From Mycolicibacterium mageritense (lineage in GTDB: Bacteria > Actinomycetota > Actinomycetes > Mycobacteriales > Mycobacteriaceae): 64,000 nt of DNA. The stretch covers positions 4,712,001 through 4,776,000 of the forward strand of contig NZ_AP022567.1 of the NCBI RefSeq assembly GCF_010727475.1, read 5' to 3'. The position numbers were made by a program, and so were the translations under genes. The notes beneath the pieces are model-generated. The model saw nothing but the letters and a program-made list of their open reading frames with translations, did no database searches and was not told where the DNA came from. Positions 23,091-30,844 of the stretch are shown here, in pieces (the stretch's first letter is position 1; each line of letters begins with the position of its first letter).

Positions 23091-23981
23091 ATGAGCACCC
23101 TGGAAACCACGCCCCGGGTCGCCGCCCCTCCGGACAAAGGCGGGCGCGGTGCGGGCTTTGCGCTCATGTTCGCGAGTTCGGTCTCGAACCAGGTCGGCGC
23201 CGCATTGGGGGCGTCGGCGTTCCCCGCGATCGGGCCGGTCGGCGTGGTCGCCGTCCGCCAGATCGTCGCCGCTGTGGTCCTGACGCCTGTCGTGCGGCCC
23301 AGGGTGCGTGGGCTGCGTGCCGACCAGTGGCGCCCGATCCTCGGTCTCGTGGTCGTGTTCGGCGTGATGAACCTCAGCCTGTACGCCGCGATAGAGCGCA
23401 TCGGCCTGGGCCTGGCCGTCACGCTCGAGTTCCTCGGACCACTGACCGTGGCCGTCGCGAGTTCACGCCGTGCGCTCGATGTCGTCGGCGTCATGCTCGC
23501 GGGCGTCGGAGTCGTCGTGCTCACCGACCCCGGGCCCACCACCGACGTCATCGGGATCTCGCTGGGCCTGCTCGCCGCGACGGCCTGGGGCTGCTACATC
23601 CTGCTCAACCGCACGCTCGGCCTGCGGCTGCCCGGGCTGCAGGGCACCGCGGTGGCCAGTCTCGTCGCGTCAGTGGTCTGGATCCCGATCGCGCTGGGCT
23701 GGTTCGTGTTCCATGCGCCGACGTTCGCCGCGATCGGGCTCGCGGTCGCATGCGGGCTGATGTCGTCGATCGTTCCCTATGTCGCGGACCTGCTGGCTTT
23801 GCGACGCATCCCGGCCCACATCTTCGGGACGTTCACGAGCGTCAACCCGATCTGGGCGGCGCTCGCCGGTTGGTTGATGCTCGGCCAGCCGCTGGACGTC
23901 CACGAGTGGGCAGGCATTGGCCTGATCGTCATCAGCAACAGTGTGGTTTCGTCTGCACAGTTCCGCCGTGGTCGCGGATGA
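23091..23981 (+). CDS. EamA/RhtA-family (DMT superfamily) exporter
   Basis: A 296-residue membrane protein with about ten hydrophobic segments arranged as two EamA repeats. The first repeat contains MNLSLYAAIERIGLGLAVTLEFLGPL. The second contains SIVPYVADLLALRRIPAHIF and the GWLMLGQPL segment. This is typical of amino acid/threonine exporters of the RhtA type. It is divergent from the LysR gene. The add start follows 7 bp after its stop on the same strand. Confidence 0.87.
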   Translation: MSTLETTPRVAAPPDKGGRGAGFALMFASSVSNQVGAALGASAFPAIGPVGVVAVRQIVAAVVLTPVVRPRVRGLRADQWRPILGLVVVFGVMNLSLYAAIERIGLGLAVTLEFLGPLTVAVASSRRALDVVGVMLAGVGVVVLTDPGPTTDVIGISLGLLAATAWGCYILLNRTLGLRLPGLQGTAVASLVASVVWIPIALGWFVFHAPTFAAIGLAVACGLMSSIVPYVADLLALRRIPAHIFGTFTSVNPIWAALAGWLMLGQPLDVHEWAGIGLIVISNSVVSSAQFRRGRG

Positions 23982-23988
23982 TGGGGTC

Positions 23989-25077
23989 ATGAGTACCCCG
24001 TTGAGCATGGAGAAGATCCGTCACGCCCCCAAGGCCCTGCTGCACGATCACCTCGACGGTGGCCTGCGCCCGGCCACCGTGCTCGATCTGGCCGGTCAGT
24101 TCGGCTACGACGACCTGCCCGCCACCGAGGTCGACGAACTCGCGACGTTCTTCCGCACCGCCGCGCACAGCGGGTCACTGGTCCGCTACCTGGAACCGTT
24201 CGCCCACACCGTCGGCGTCATGCAGACCCCCGAGGCGCTGCACCGCGTCGCGCAGGAATGCGTCGAGGATCTCGCGGCCGACAACGTGGTCTACGCCGAG
24301 ATCCGCTTCGCGCCCGAACTGCACATCGACCGGGGCCTGTCGCTGGATGCGGTGGTGGACGCCGTGCTGGCGGGCTTCGCCGACGGGGAGAAGGCCGCGG
24401 CCGCCGAGGGCCGCACGATCGTGGTGCGATGCCTGGTGACCGCGATGCGCCACGCCGCGCGATCACGCGAGATCGCCGAACTGGCGATCCGGTTCCGCGA
24501 CAAGGGCGTGGTGGGTTTCGACATCGCCGGGGCCGAGGCCGGCTACCCGCCCACGCGCCACCTCGACGCGTTCGAATACATGCGAGGCAACAACGCGCGC
24601 TTCACCATTCACGCGGGGGAGGCGTTCGGTCTGCCGTCCATCCACGAGGCCATCGCGTTCTGCGGGGCCGACCGGCTCGGGCACGGGGTGCGGATCGTCG
24701 ACGACATCACCGAGCTCGAGGACGGTACCCAGAAGCTCGGCCGGCTGGCATCCATCCTGCGGGACAAGCGGATTCCGCTGGAGATGTGCCCCAGCAGCAA
24801 CGTGCAGACCGGTGCGGCGCCCAGCATCGCCGAGCATCCGTTCGACCGGCTGGCCCGGCTGCGCTTCCGCGTCACGGTCAACACCGACAACCGGTTGATG
24901 AGCGACACCACCATGAGCCAGGAGATGTCGCGGCTCGTCGAGGCGTTCGGCTACGGCTGGAGCGATCTGGAGCGGTTCACGATCAACGCGATGAAATCTG
25001 CGTTCATCCCGTTCGACGAACGGCTCGCGATCATCGACGAGGTGATCAAGCCGCGCTACGCGGTGCTGGTCGGATAA
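23989..25077 (+). CDS. add: Adenosine deaminase
   Basis: A 362-residue zinc enzyme that converts adenosine/deoxyadenosine to inosine/deoxyinosine. The first metal motif is LLHDHLDGGLRP. The substrate/metal segment FTIHAGEA is followed by IAFCGADRLGHGVRI (catalytic His region), MCPSSNVQTGA and the metal Asp in VTVNTDNRLMSDT. The ATG at 23989 fits other actinobacterial Add proteins. It works with deoD (purine arm) and cdd/deoA/upp (pyrimidine arm) in this salvage cluster; it corresponds to Rv3313c. Confidence 0.95.
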   Translation: MSTPLSMEKIRHAPKALLHDHLDGGLRPATVLDLAGQFGYDDLPATEVDELATFFRTAAHSGSLVRYLEPFAHTVGVMQTPEALHRVAQECVEDLAADNVVYAEIRFAPELHIDRGLSLDAVVDAVLAGFADGEKAAAAEGRTIVVRCLVTAMRHAARSREIAELAIRFRDKGVVGFDIAGAEAGYPPTRHLDAFEYMRGNNARFTIHAGEAFGLPSIHEAIAFCGADRLGHGVRIVDDITELEDGTQKLGRLASILRDKRIPLEMCPSSNVQTGAAPSIAEHPFDRLARLRFRVTVNTDNRLMSDTTMSQEMSRLVEAFGYGWSDLERFTINAMKSAFIPFDERLAIIDEVIKPRYAVLVG

Positions 25078-25117
25078 GTGAACCGGACCGGTCCGGCGCC
25101 GCAATAGACTGCTGCAG

Positions 25118-26659
25118 GTGGTGAATCAGTGGGGGCCCGCAGACCAAGGTAATCCGTTCGGAACTCCTGAGGTGCGGCCCGAACCGCCACCGGTGTTCGG
25201 TGCCTCGCCATTCGGCGCCTCGCCGTTCGGTGTGCCGCCGCAGCCGGCTTGGGGACAGCAACCGGTCCCCGGGTACCCGCCGCCACCACCACCGCCGCCG
25301 CGTCGCACCGGGAAGACCATCGGGATCGTCGTTGCGGCGATAGTCGCCGTGATCGCCCTGGCGATCGGCGGCGTGGTGGTGTGGCAGTTCCGGTCCGGCG
25401 GCAGTTCGGACACCGATATGACGGCGGGGCTGGCCGAGGTGGCCTCCGGCGAAGTGCGTCCTCCCGCGGACGTCGAGCCGCCGTCTCTGAGTGCGGCGCC
25501 GACGACCGCGCGGTGGACCTATTCGCCCGGTTCGGACTCGCCGTACATGCAGGTGCTCGGCGGCGACTCGAAGACCGTCATCGTCATGGTGAAGGACTCG
25601 ATCGTCGGGTTGGATGCCGCGAGCGGTTCGCAGGTGTGGCAACAGCCGTGGCCGGAGTCGAACGGCGCCTATCCCTACTGTGTCGTCGGCACGTCTGGCG
25701 AAACCGCCGTGTGTGACGGTGGTAGCAAGACCGCGGTGATTCTCGACATGAAGACGGGAAGCACCAAGAGCACGGTCTCCGACCAAGAGTCGGCCTACGC
25801 ATACGGCGGAGCGGGTCTGCTGGCTGTCGTCGACAACACCCACGGCATCACGGTGCTGGACGACTCCGGTCAGCAACTGTGGAAGAAGTCGATGACGGGA
25901 ACCGTCGTGCCGTTCCTGGATCAGGGCATCGTCGCGGCGCAGGCGCCCACGGGCACCCAGTTCTATGACGCCAAGACGGGCGACGACGTGTTCTCGATCG
26001 GCTTCGTCGACGATCTCATCGCCACCAGCCGAGGTATCGCGGTTGCGGTTCGTGGCAGTTCGATCGATGTCGAGCCGGGCCGATTCCCGAAGCAGCGCAT
26101 CGATTTCTACTCATTCACCGGGAAGAAGGCGTGGAGTATTCCCGAGGATCAGCACTATCGGTTGCCGAAGACGTCCAGCACGGGCCGCTTCGACCTGGCA
26201 CGCTCGGTGCGAAACGGAACGTCGGGTGTCGCGCTGCCGGTCGTATACAGCGAGGACAGGGGCGAGATCGCCGGCGTCGACGACGCCACAGGTGAGATCC
26301 TCTGGTCACAGCAGGTGCCGCTGGTGCCGCACACCTTGCCGAGCCTTGCCGGAATCGGCGAGCTGTGCCTGGTCGGGATCCCGACCGATGAACAGGGGCA
26401 CGGCAAGATACGCGCGAGGAAGTGCACCGACGGAACCGGCGCGCTCATCGCGGCCCCCGAGGAGACCAGCAACTACAACCTCGTCGTCGCGGACGGCGAC
26501 CAGACGGTCATCGGTGGCGGACAGCCCGCCACCGCATATGACGCATCGACCGGGCAGCAGTTGTGGCAGTGGGGTGAACCGGACATCGGCGCGACGGTCA
26601 CGTGGGTGGGCGACGGTCTCTACGGATACGTCCGCGGCACGGTCTCGCGGCTGGCCTGA
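25118..26659 (+). CDS. Membrane-anchored PQQ-like beta-propeller protein
   Basis: A 513-residue protein with three parts. The N-terminal cytosolic tail (about 1-65) is rich in Pro, Phe and Gly with the repeat FGASPFGASPFGVPP and a run of eight prolines. One membrane helix follows at about 68-92 (IGIVVAAIVAVIALAIGGVV). The external domain has PQQ-like propeller repeats (GLDAASGSQVWQQPWP, LDDSGQQLWKKSM, DATGEILWSQQVP, YDASTGQQLWQWG). The start is GTG. Similar actinobacterial proteins serve as cell-surface sensors or scaffolds; no catalytic site is evident. It lies 40 bp after add. Confidence 0.7.
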   Translation: MVNQWGPADQGNPFGTPEVRPEPPPVFGASPFGASPFGVPPQPAWGQQPVPGYPPPPPPPPRRTGKTIGIVVAAIVAVIALAIGGVVVWQFRSGGSSDTDMTAGLAEVASGEVRPPADVEPPSLSAAPTTARWTYSPGSDSPYMQVLGGDSKTVIVMVKDSIVGLDAASGSQVWQQPWPESNGAYPYCVVGTSGETAVCDGGSKTAVILDMKTGSTKSTVSDQESAYAYGGAGLLAVVDNTHGITVLDDSGQQLWKKSMTGTVVPFLDQGIVAAQAPTGTQFYDAKTGDDVFSIGFVDDLIATSRGIAVAVRGSSIDVEPGRFPKQRIDFYSFTGKKAWSIPEDQHYRLPKTSSTGRFDLARSVRNGTSGVALPVVYSEDRGEIAGVDDATGEILWSQQVPLVPHTLPSLAGIGELCLVGIPTDEQGHGKIRARKCTDGTGALIAAPEETSNYNLVVADGDQTVIGGGQPATAYDASTGQQLWQWGEPDIGATVTWVGDGLYGYVRGTVSRLA

Positions 26660-26727
26660 GCCGGCACCGAACGCAGATTCGACCGTCAGGCTCCCGGAAA
26701 ATTCATCACGGCGCTACTGTCGGCGGC

Positions 26728-27072
26728 GTGATCACCGGTGCCCATGTCATCGTCTACAGCGCCGACGCCGACGCCGATCGGGCGTTCTTCCGTGACGTGC
26801 TGAACTACCCGAACGTCGACGCCGGCGGCGGCTGGCTGATCTTCAAGTTGCCGCCCGGCGAGGTGGCCGTGCATCCCGCCGACACCGCGGCGCACGAGCT
26901 GTACCTGATGTGCGACGACCTCGCGTCGACCGTCGACGACCTCGCCGCGAAAGGTGTTGCGTGCGGTGAGGTCAGTGATGAGGGGTGGGGTCTGCTGACC
27001 ACCATCACGCTGCCCGGCGGTGGCGCGCTCGGCTTGTACGAGCCGCGCCACCCGAAGGCCACCGACCTGTAG
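26728..27072 (+). CDS. VOC-superfamily (glyoxalase/extradiol dioxygenase fold) protein
   Basis: A 114-residue single VOC module (AHVIVYSADADADRAFFRDVL, then WLIFKLPPGEVAVHPAD, and the closing strand GGALGLYEPRHP). The GTG at 26728 gives the correct domain start. Candidate metal ligands are His (GAHVIVY) and Glu (LYEP). Function within the superfamily cannot be told. Confidence 0.78.
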   Translation: MITGAHVIVYSADADADRAFFRDVLNYPNVDAGGGWLIFKLPPGEVAVHPADTAAHELYLMCDDLASTVDDLAAKGVACGEVSDEGWGLLTTITLPGGGALGLYEPRHPKATDL

Positions 27073-27075
27073 GTC

Positions 27076-28347
27076 TTACTCCGGACGCAGCCGGGACTCC
27101 ACGAAACGCTCGAGCGCTTCCCACTGCTTGACCGCCTCGGCGTACGGCGCCTCGGGCTCGTCCACCGAATCCGGGTCGAGCACGTACGCGACGAACTGGC
27201 CGAGCGGCTCGTCGGTGCTCAGCGTCTCGTCGACGGTCTTGTCCTCGGCGTAGTCGCTCACGTCGCGCAGCAACTCCACCGCGAGCTCGAGCTGGTCGTG
27301 GTCGACCGCGTCGGGGCCGTCGGCGATGTCGTCGGCGAGACCGCTCAGCACGTAGACGTTCTCCTCGGACACCTCGACCCGCAGCGAGCCGTCGGTGGCC
27401 GCTGTCCGGATGTCGTCGTAGGTCGCGAGATCCGACAGGTCGTGGTCGTGCTCGTCGGCGAGGTACCGGGCCAACGCGCGCTCCGAGCTGAAGACGCTGA
27501 TGCGTCCGTTGCGGCCCAGGAAGACCGGCTCGTCGTCCAGGTAGCACCGCAGCGTGTACACCGTGTTCGAGCGGGTCAGCAACCGGACCGGGTCGATTCC
27601 GACCTTTACCCAGAAGTCCTCGTCGCCGCCGAGCACCGCGCCGTCGTCGGCGGCCTCGGCCTCGTCGGTGTCCTCGTCGCTGTCGTCGGCCTCTTCGGCC
27701 GTGTCGGCGGTGGCCACCACGTCGTCGTCTTCCTCGGGCTCGGGCGCGGGCTCCTCGAGCTCGGCCTCGGCGGCCTTGACGGCGTCGGCATCGATGTCCT
27801 CTGGCACGCTCACGATCTCGTCGATCGCGTCGAGAACGCCGTCCCAGCTGCGGTTGATCACGGTCTCGATCTCGCCCCAGCGCTTGCGGCCGCTGCGCCC
27901 GGTGAACTGGTCGAGCCCGCCGCCGAGGCTGCTCAGCACCGGGTTGCCGTTGAAGAACTTGCTGATCGCCGCGAGCTCACACACCGAACCGATCGACGAC
28001 ACGATCGCCAGGGTGCGGTGCAGGGAGGCCACCGAATCCTCGGTGGGCTTCTCGGCGACGAGTTCGGGCACGCCGACGATGTCGTGCCGGTGGTCCTCGG
28101 TGGGATCGAACTTGTGGGCCGACGCCTCGGTCAGCTTCTCCCAGGCCGGGTGGTCGGTCAGGTCGTTGTCGGAATTGGTGCGCGCGAACGCCGCGAGGTC
28201 GGCGACCGACTCGAACGCGAACAGATCCTCGTCCTTGCCGAGGAAGGCCTCCCATTCGTCGCCGGCGTCGCGCCAGCGCGGAGCCCACAATGTGTAAAGG
28301 TCGCCCTTGGTCAGCCCGAGCCGGACCGGCACGATGTCAGCAGCCAT
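27076..28347 (-). CDS. Conserved acidic protein with duplicated domain (Rv3311-like)
   Basis: A 423-residue, strongly acidic protein of unknown function, conserved at this place in mycobacteria (Rv3311). Two similar domains can be aligned by eye: residues about 8-75 (DLYTLWAP, then FLGKDEDLFAFESVADLAAF, DNDLTDHPAW) and about 250-315 (TVYTLRCY, then FLGRNGRISVFSSERALARY, DHDLSDLATY). Between them is an Asp/Glu/Ala-rich low-complexity linker (about 195-240). There are no membrane segments or catalytic motifs. It is the last gene of a minus-strand array that includes an NlpC/P60 hydrolase. Confidence 0.85.
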   Translation of the reverse strand: MAADIVPVRLGLTKGDLYTLWAPRWRDAGDEWEAFLGKDEDLFAFESVADLAAFARTNSDNDLTDHPAWEKLTEASAHKFDPTEDHRHDIVGVPELVAEKPTEDSVASLHRTLAIVSSIGSVCELAAISKFFNGNPVLSSLGGGLDQFTGRSGRKRWGEIETVINRSWDGVLDAIDEIVSVPEDIDADAVKAAEAELEEPAPEPEEDDDVVATADTAEEADDSDEDTDEAEAADDGAVLGGDEDFWVKVGIDPVRLLTRSNTVYTLRCYLDDEPVFLGRNGRISVFSSERALARYLADEHDHDLSDLATYDDIRTAATDGSLRVEVSEENVYVLSGLADDIADGPDAVDHDQLELAVELLRDVSDYAEDKTVDETLSTDEPLGQFVAYVLDPDSVDEPEAPYAEAVKQWEALERFVESRLRPE

Positions 28348-28381
28348 GCGGCACAGCCTAACGGCGTGCCCTGGGCGTCAG

Positions 28382-28570
28382 TCAGGTCGTCTCCTGTTGG
28401 CGGCCGAACTCCTCGACGAGGTCGTCGAACAGCCGGGCGCGCCGCTGCGCCGCCCGGTCGTCGTCGCGCCATCCCGCCACTTCCTCGCGGGCGCGCGCCA
28501 ATGCCGCGAGCCGCGCGCGTGCCGCGGCCATCGCGTCGTCGTACTCAGGCGGTGGGGCGGAAGAACCCAT
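28382..28570 (-). CDS. Small hypothetical protein
   Basis: Sixty-two residues, Ala/Arg/Glu-rich and likely helical (AMAAARARLAALARAREEVAGWRDD, ending DDLVEEFGRQQETT). The ATG at 28570 overlaps the end of the NlpC/P60 gene by 26 bp. It fills the gap between that gene and the Rv3311-like gene on the same strand. No family is recognised; the overlap and strand suggest a real member of the operon. Confidence 0.5.
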   Translation of the reverse strand: MGSSAPPPEYDDAMAAARARLAALARAREEVAGWRDDDRAAQRRARLFDDLVEEFGRQQETT

Positions 28571-29603
28571 GGAAACCCTGACCGGCGTTGGTGGTGCGGA
28601 TCGGCGACAGCTGGACCGGGTCACCGGCCTCGATCATGGTGCCGTTGCCGACGACCATGGCGACGTGGCCGTCCCACACCGCGAGGTCGCCGGGCCGCAG
28701 CGCGTTGCCTGCCACGGCGGCGCCGACATCCTGCTCCTGGGCCAGCCGGGGAATCTCCAGCCCGGCTTCGCGATAGGCCCATTGCGTCAGCCCGCTGCAG
28801 TCGAGCCCGACGCCAGGGGTGGTGCCGCCCCAGTGATACGGCACGCCCAGCTGCGTCAGCGCGTGGCGCACCGCGCTGGCCGCGACCCCGTTCGGTGCCA
28901 TGGCACTGCTGCCGTCGGGCAGGCGGATCGCGACGCCGTCGCCGAACAGCGCGGCTTCTTGCGCGCCCGGCCCCGATGAGAAGTCGGCAGCGCGGATACC
29001 GCCGGTGGGGCTCGACGGCAGGCCGAGGCCGGAGGTTCCGAGTCCCGGCCCGAAGCCCGACGGCGTGCCAGACCCGCCCGAGAAACCGGCAGGCACGGTG
29101 GGCGCCGTGCTGCCCACCGGGGTGATCGCAGCCGCGTGCTGATCCAGTTCGGCGCGCAGTTGTTCGACGACGGCGATGGCGTCACGCAGCGCGTCATGCG
29201 CCTCGGTCAGGAGCTCCTCGGCCACACCGGGTTCGTCGAGATGTGGTTCCAGTGCGTTCGCGCGGTGCTCGAATCCGTCGACGATGGCCTGCAGGCGCGT
29301 GCGGACCCATCCGACCGCGGCGCCGGCCTGCCGAACCCGGGCGGCGAGCAGATCCGCGCGTTCGGCCAGGGCATCTGCGGCGGCCGCGGTTTCGGCGGCG
29401 CGTTGCGCGGCGTTGTCGGCCGCAACCCCCCACCAACCGGTCCCGGCGTCGGCCCACGAGCGCCGGGCAGCCGCCGCGATCGTCCCCAAGGCGTCGCGCA
29501 CATCGGTCAGGACCGGGTCGGGCGGCCCACCCGCACCGACGAGCGCCTGCACCTCGCGCAGCGGCGCCGCCAGCGCGCTCACCAACGCACTGGCCACGGT
29601 CAC
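28545..29603 (-). CDS. NlpC/P60 peptidoglycan hydrolase with helical WxG-containing N-terminus
   Basis: A 352-residue protein. Residues 1-160 are helical and Ala-rich with GTGWWGVAAD, a WxG turn as in WXG100/ESX-type proteins. A Gly/Ser/Pro-rich linker follows (about 165-210). The C-terminus is an NlpC/P60 domain with the catalytic Cys in GLDCSGLTQWAY and His in WDGHVAMVVGNG; such enzymes cut D-Glu-mDAP bonds. There is no Sec signal peptide. The GTG start overlaps the stop of the EspC-like gene (GTGA). Export with its partner by a type VII system is a reasonable hypothesis. Confidence 0.85.
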   Translation of the reverse strand: MTVASALVSALAAPLREVQALVGAGGPPDPVLTDVRDALGTIAAAARRSWADAGTGWWGVAADNAAQRAAETAAAADALAERADLLAARVRQAGAAVGWVRTRLQAIVDGFEHRANALEPHLDEPGVAEELLTEAHDALRDAIAVVEQLRAELDQHAAAITPVGSTAPTVPAGFSGGSGTPSGFGPGLGTSGLGLPSSPTGGIRAADFSSGPGAQEAALFGDGVAIRLPDGSSAMAPNGVAASAVRHALTQLGVPYHWGGTTPGVGLDCSGLTQWAYREAGLEIPRLAQEQDVGAAVAGNALRPGDLAVWDGHVAMVVGNGTMIEAGDPVQLSPIRTTNAGQGFHGFFRPTA

Positions 29604-29899
29604 ACCTGCGGCAGCATCCGGCGGGCGCGGTGGCCGGCCGCGTCGTAGGCGTCGGCGTTGTCCCGGGCCACGGCTCCGGCGTGCGCCGAGCCGGCACCCA
29701 GCGCGGTGACGGCGGCACTGTGGGCCGCGACGGCCGCGGCGAACGCCGTGAGGAAGCGCGCTCCGACTGGACCGAGCTGCGGGGCAGGTACGGCGCCGAG
29801 CGTGGTCGCGACCACGGTGAGGTCGGCGGCGTGCGTCGCGTACGCGCTGCCCAGGGTTCGGATGGTTGCGGTGTCTGCGAGCAGGGTGTCGACGGGCAT
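29600..29899 (-). CDS. EspC/DUF2580-like type VII secretion-associated protein
   Basis: A 99-residue, Ala-rich helical protein resembling the EspC/type VII secretion target family (VDTLLADTATIRTLGSAYATHAADL, VGARFLTAFAAAVAAHSAAV, DNADAYDAAGHRAR). The ATG at 29899 gives the family length. The C-terminal Tyr85 sits where the YxxxD/E export signal is expected, but the +4 residue is Gly89. It is coupled by GTGA to the NlpC/P60 gene, which suggests that the two act as a secreted pair. The family match is by eye. Confidence 0.7.
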   Translation of the reverse strand: MPVDTLLADTATIRTLGSAYATHAADLTVVATTLGAVPAPQLGPVGARFLTAFAAAVAAHSAAVTALGAGSAHAGAVARDNADAYDAAGHRARRMLPQV

Positions 29900-29951
29900 G
29901 CGGTTAGGACGCCCGCCGCGTCCGTTCGGTTCCACCGAGTTTTTACCAGCG

Positions 29952-30533
29952 CTACGCGGCGTCCGGTTCGGTGGCGCCGAGCGACGTCCTCAGCCGTTCC
30001 CGGCTGCGGGAGATCCGGGACATCACGGTGCCCATCGGAATGCCCATGAGCGACGCGGTCTCGGCGTAGGTGTAGCCCTGGACGTCGGCGTAGAACACCA
30101 CCTGCCGGAAGCCTTCGGGAAGCGCGCTGAGCGCCTCCCGGATCTGCCTGTCCGGCAGGACGTCCAACGCCTCCTCTTCGGCCGAGCGGCCGGCGTTCGA
30201 CGAATGTATGGCGCTGCCCGCCATGTCGCTGTCGGTGATCTCGTCGACGGTGAGCTCGTTGGGACGGCGTTGCTTGCGCCGGTAGGCGCTGATCCACCGG
30301 TTGTGCAGGATCCGGAACAGCCAGGCGCGCAGATTGGTACCGGCCTCGAACCGACGAAAACCCATGTACGCGTGCATCAATGTGTCCTGCACGAGGTCTT
30401 CGGCATCGGCATCGCAGTGCGTCAGCCTGCGGGCCGAGCGCAACAGGACCGGGTAGTACTGCATGGCCTCGCACGCGAACCGGGCGGCCAGCTGGGCATC
30501 CGACTCGAGGGGCGGGGTGGCGGGTGCGGTCAA
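29952..30533 (-). CDS. ECF sigma factor, SigH-like (ECF12-type)
   Basis: A 193-residue sigma factor. Region 2 is RSARRLTHCDADAEDLVQDTLMHAYMGFRRFEAGTNLRAWLFRIL. Region 4 is LPEGFRQVVFYADVQGYTYAETASLMGIPMGTVMSRISRSRERLR. The AxHSS-type middle and RxAExEAL pattern resemble mycobacterial SigH. The start is a TTG at 30533 with GGAGAG in front; upstream in-frame codons belong to antisense of other genes. No anti-sigma gene (RshA-like HxxxCxxC) follows; the next gene is EspC-like. It could be a diverged SigH paralogue regulated elsewhere. Confidence 0.88.
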   Translation of the reverse strand: MTAPATPPLESDAQLAARFACEAMQYYPVLLRSARRLTHCDADAEDLVQDTLMHAYMGFRRFEAGTNLRAWLFRILHNRWISAYRRKQRRPNELTVDEITDSDMAGSAIHSSNAGRSAEEEALDVLPDRQIREALSALPEGFRQVVFYADVQGYTYAETASLMGIPMGTVMSRISRSRERLRTSLGATEPDAA

Positions 30534-30550
30534 GGTCGATCTCTCCAGGG

Positions 30551-30733
30551 TTATCGGATTGCGGCAGGGGTGTTTTCGGCCGGCCAGTCGGCGAATCCGG
30601 TCGCGAAGACCGTGGCTCTGAGGCCGGGCAGCAGAGTCTGTTCGTCGAGTGCGGCGCCGAAATATCGTGCTGCCGTGTCGGGTGCCACCTTTGCGCCGAT
30701 GAGGCCGGTGCCTCCAGCGACGACAATCTTCAT
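30551..30733 (-). pseudogene. Internally deleted SDR/NmrA-type NAD(P)-binding protein
   Basis: Sixty residues that join the very start of an atypical SDR (MKIVVAGGTGLIGAKV, the dinucleotide-binding GxxGxxG) directly to the C-terminal end of the same family (ARYFGAALDEQTLLPG, then ATGFADWPAEN). A complete protein has about 250 residues, so roughly the central three quarters are missing without loss of frame. Such SDRs often accompany ECF sigma factors. The remnant lies 17 bp upstream of the SigH-like gene and may now act only as its leader. Confidence 0.65.
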
Positions 30734-30750
30734 CGAGATCAGACCCTCCA

Positions 30751-30777
30751 GAGTTGGTGAGACGCTGTTGCCAACTC
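30751..30777. promoter_or_regulatory. Inverted repeat upstream of the SDR remnant/ECF sigma unit
   Basis: GAGTTGG and CCAACTC form perfect 7-base arms, 13 bases apart, just before the CTGGAGGG ribosome-binding region of the SDR remnant. It could be an operator or a leader hairpin. Confidence 0.45.
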
Positions 30778-30844
30778 AGCGTGGGGCCACCGGCGATGTG
30801 GCGGACCCTTGAGAGTCCGTAGTCGTACCGGCGCACACCGGTGG

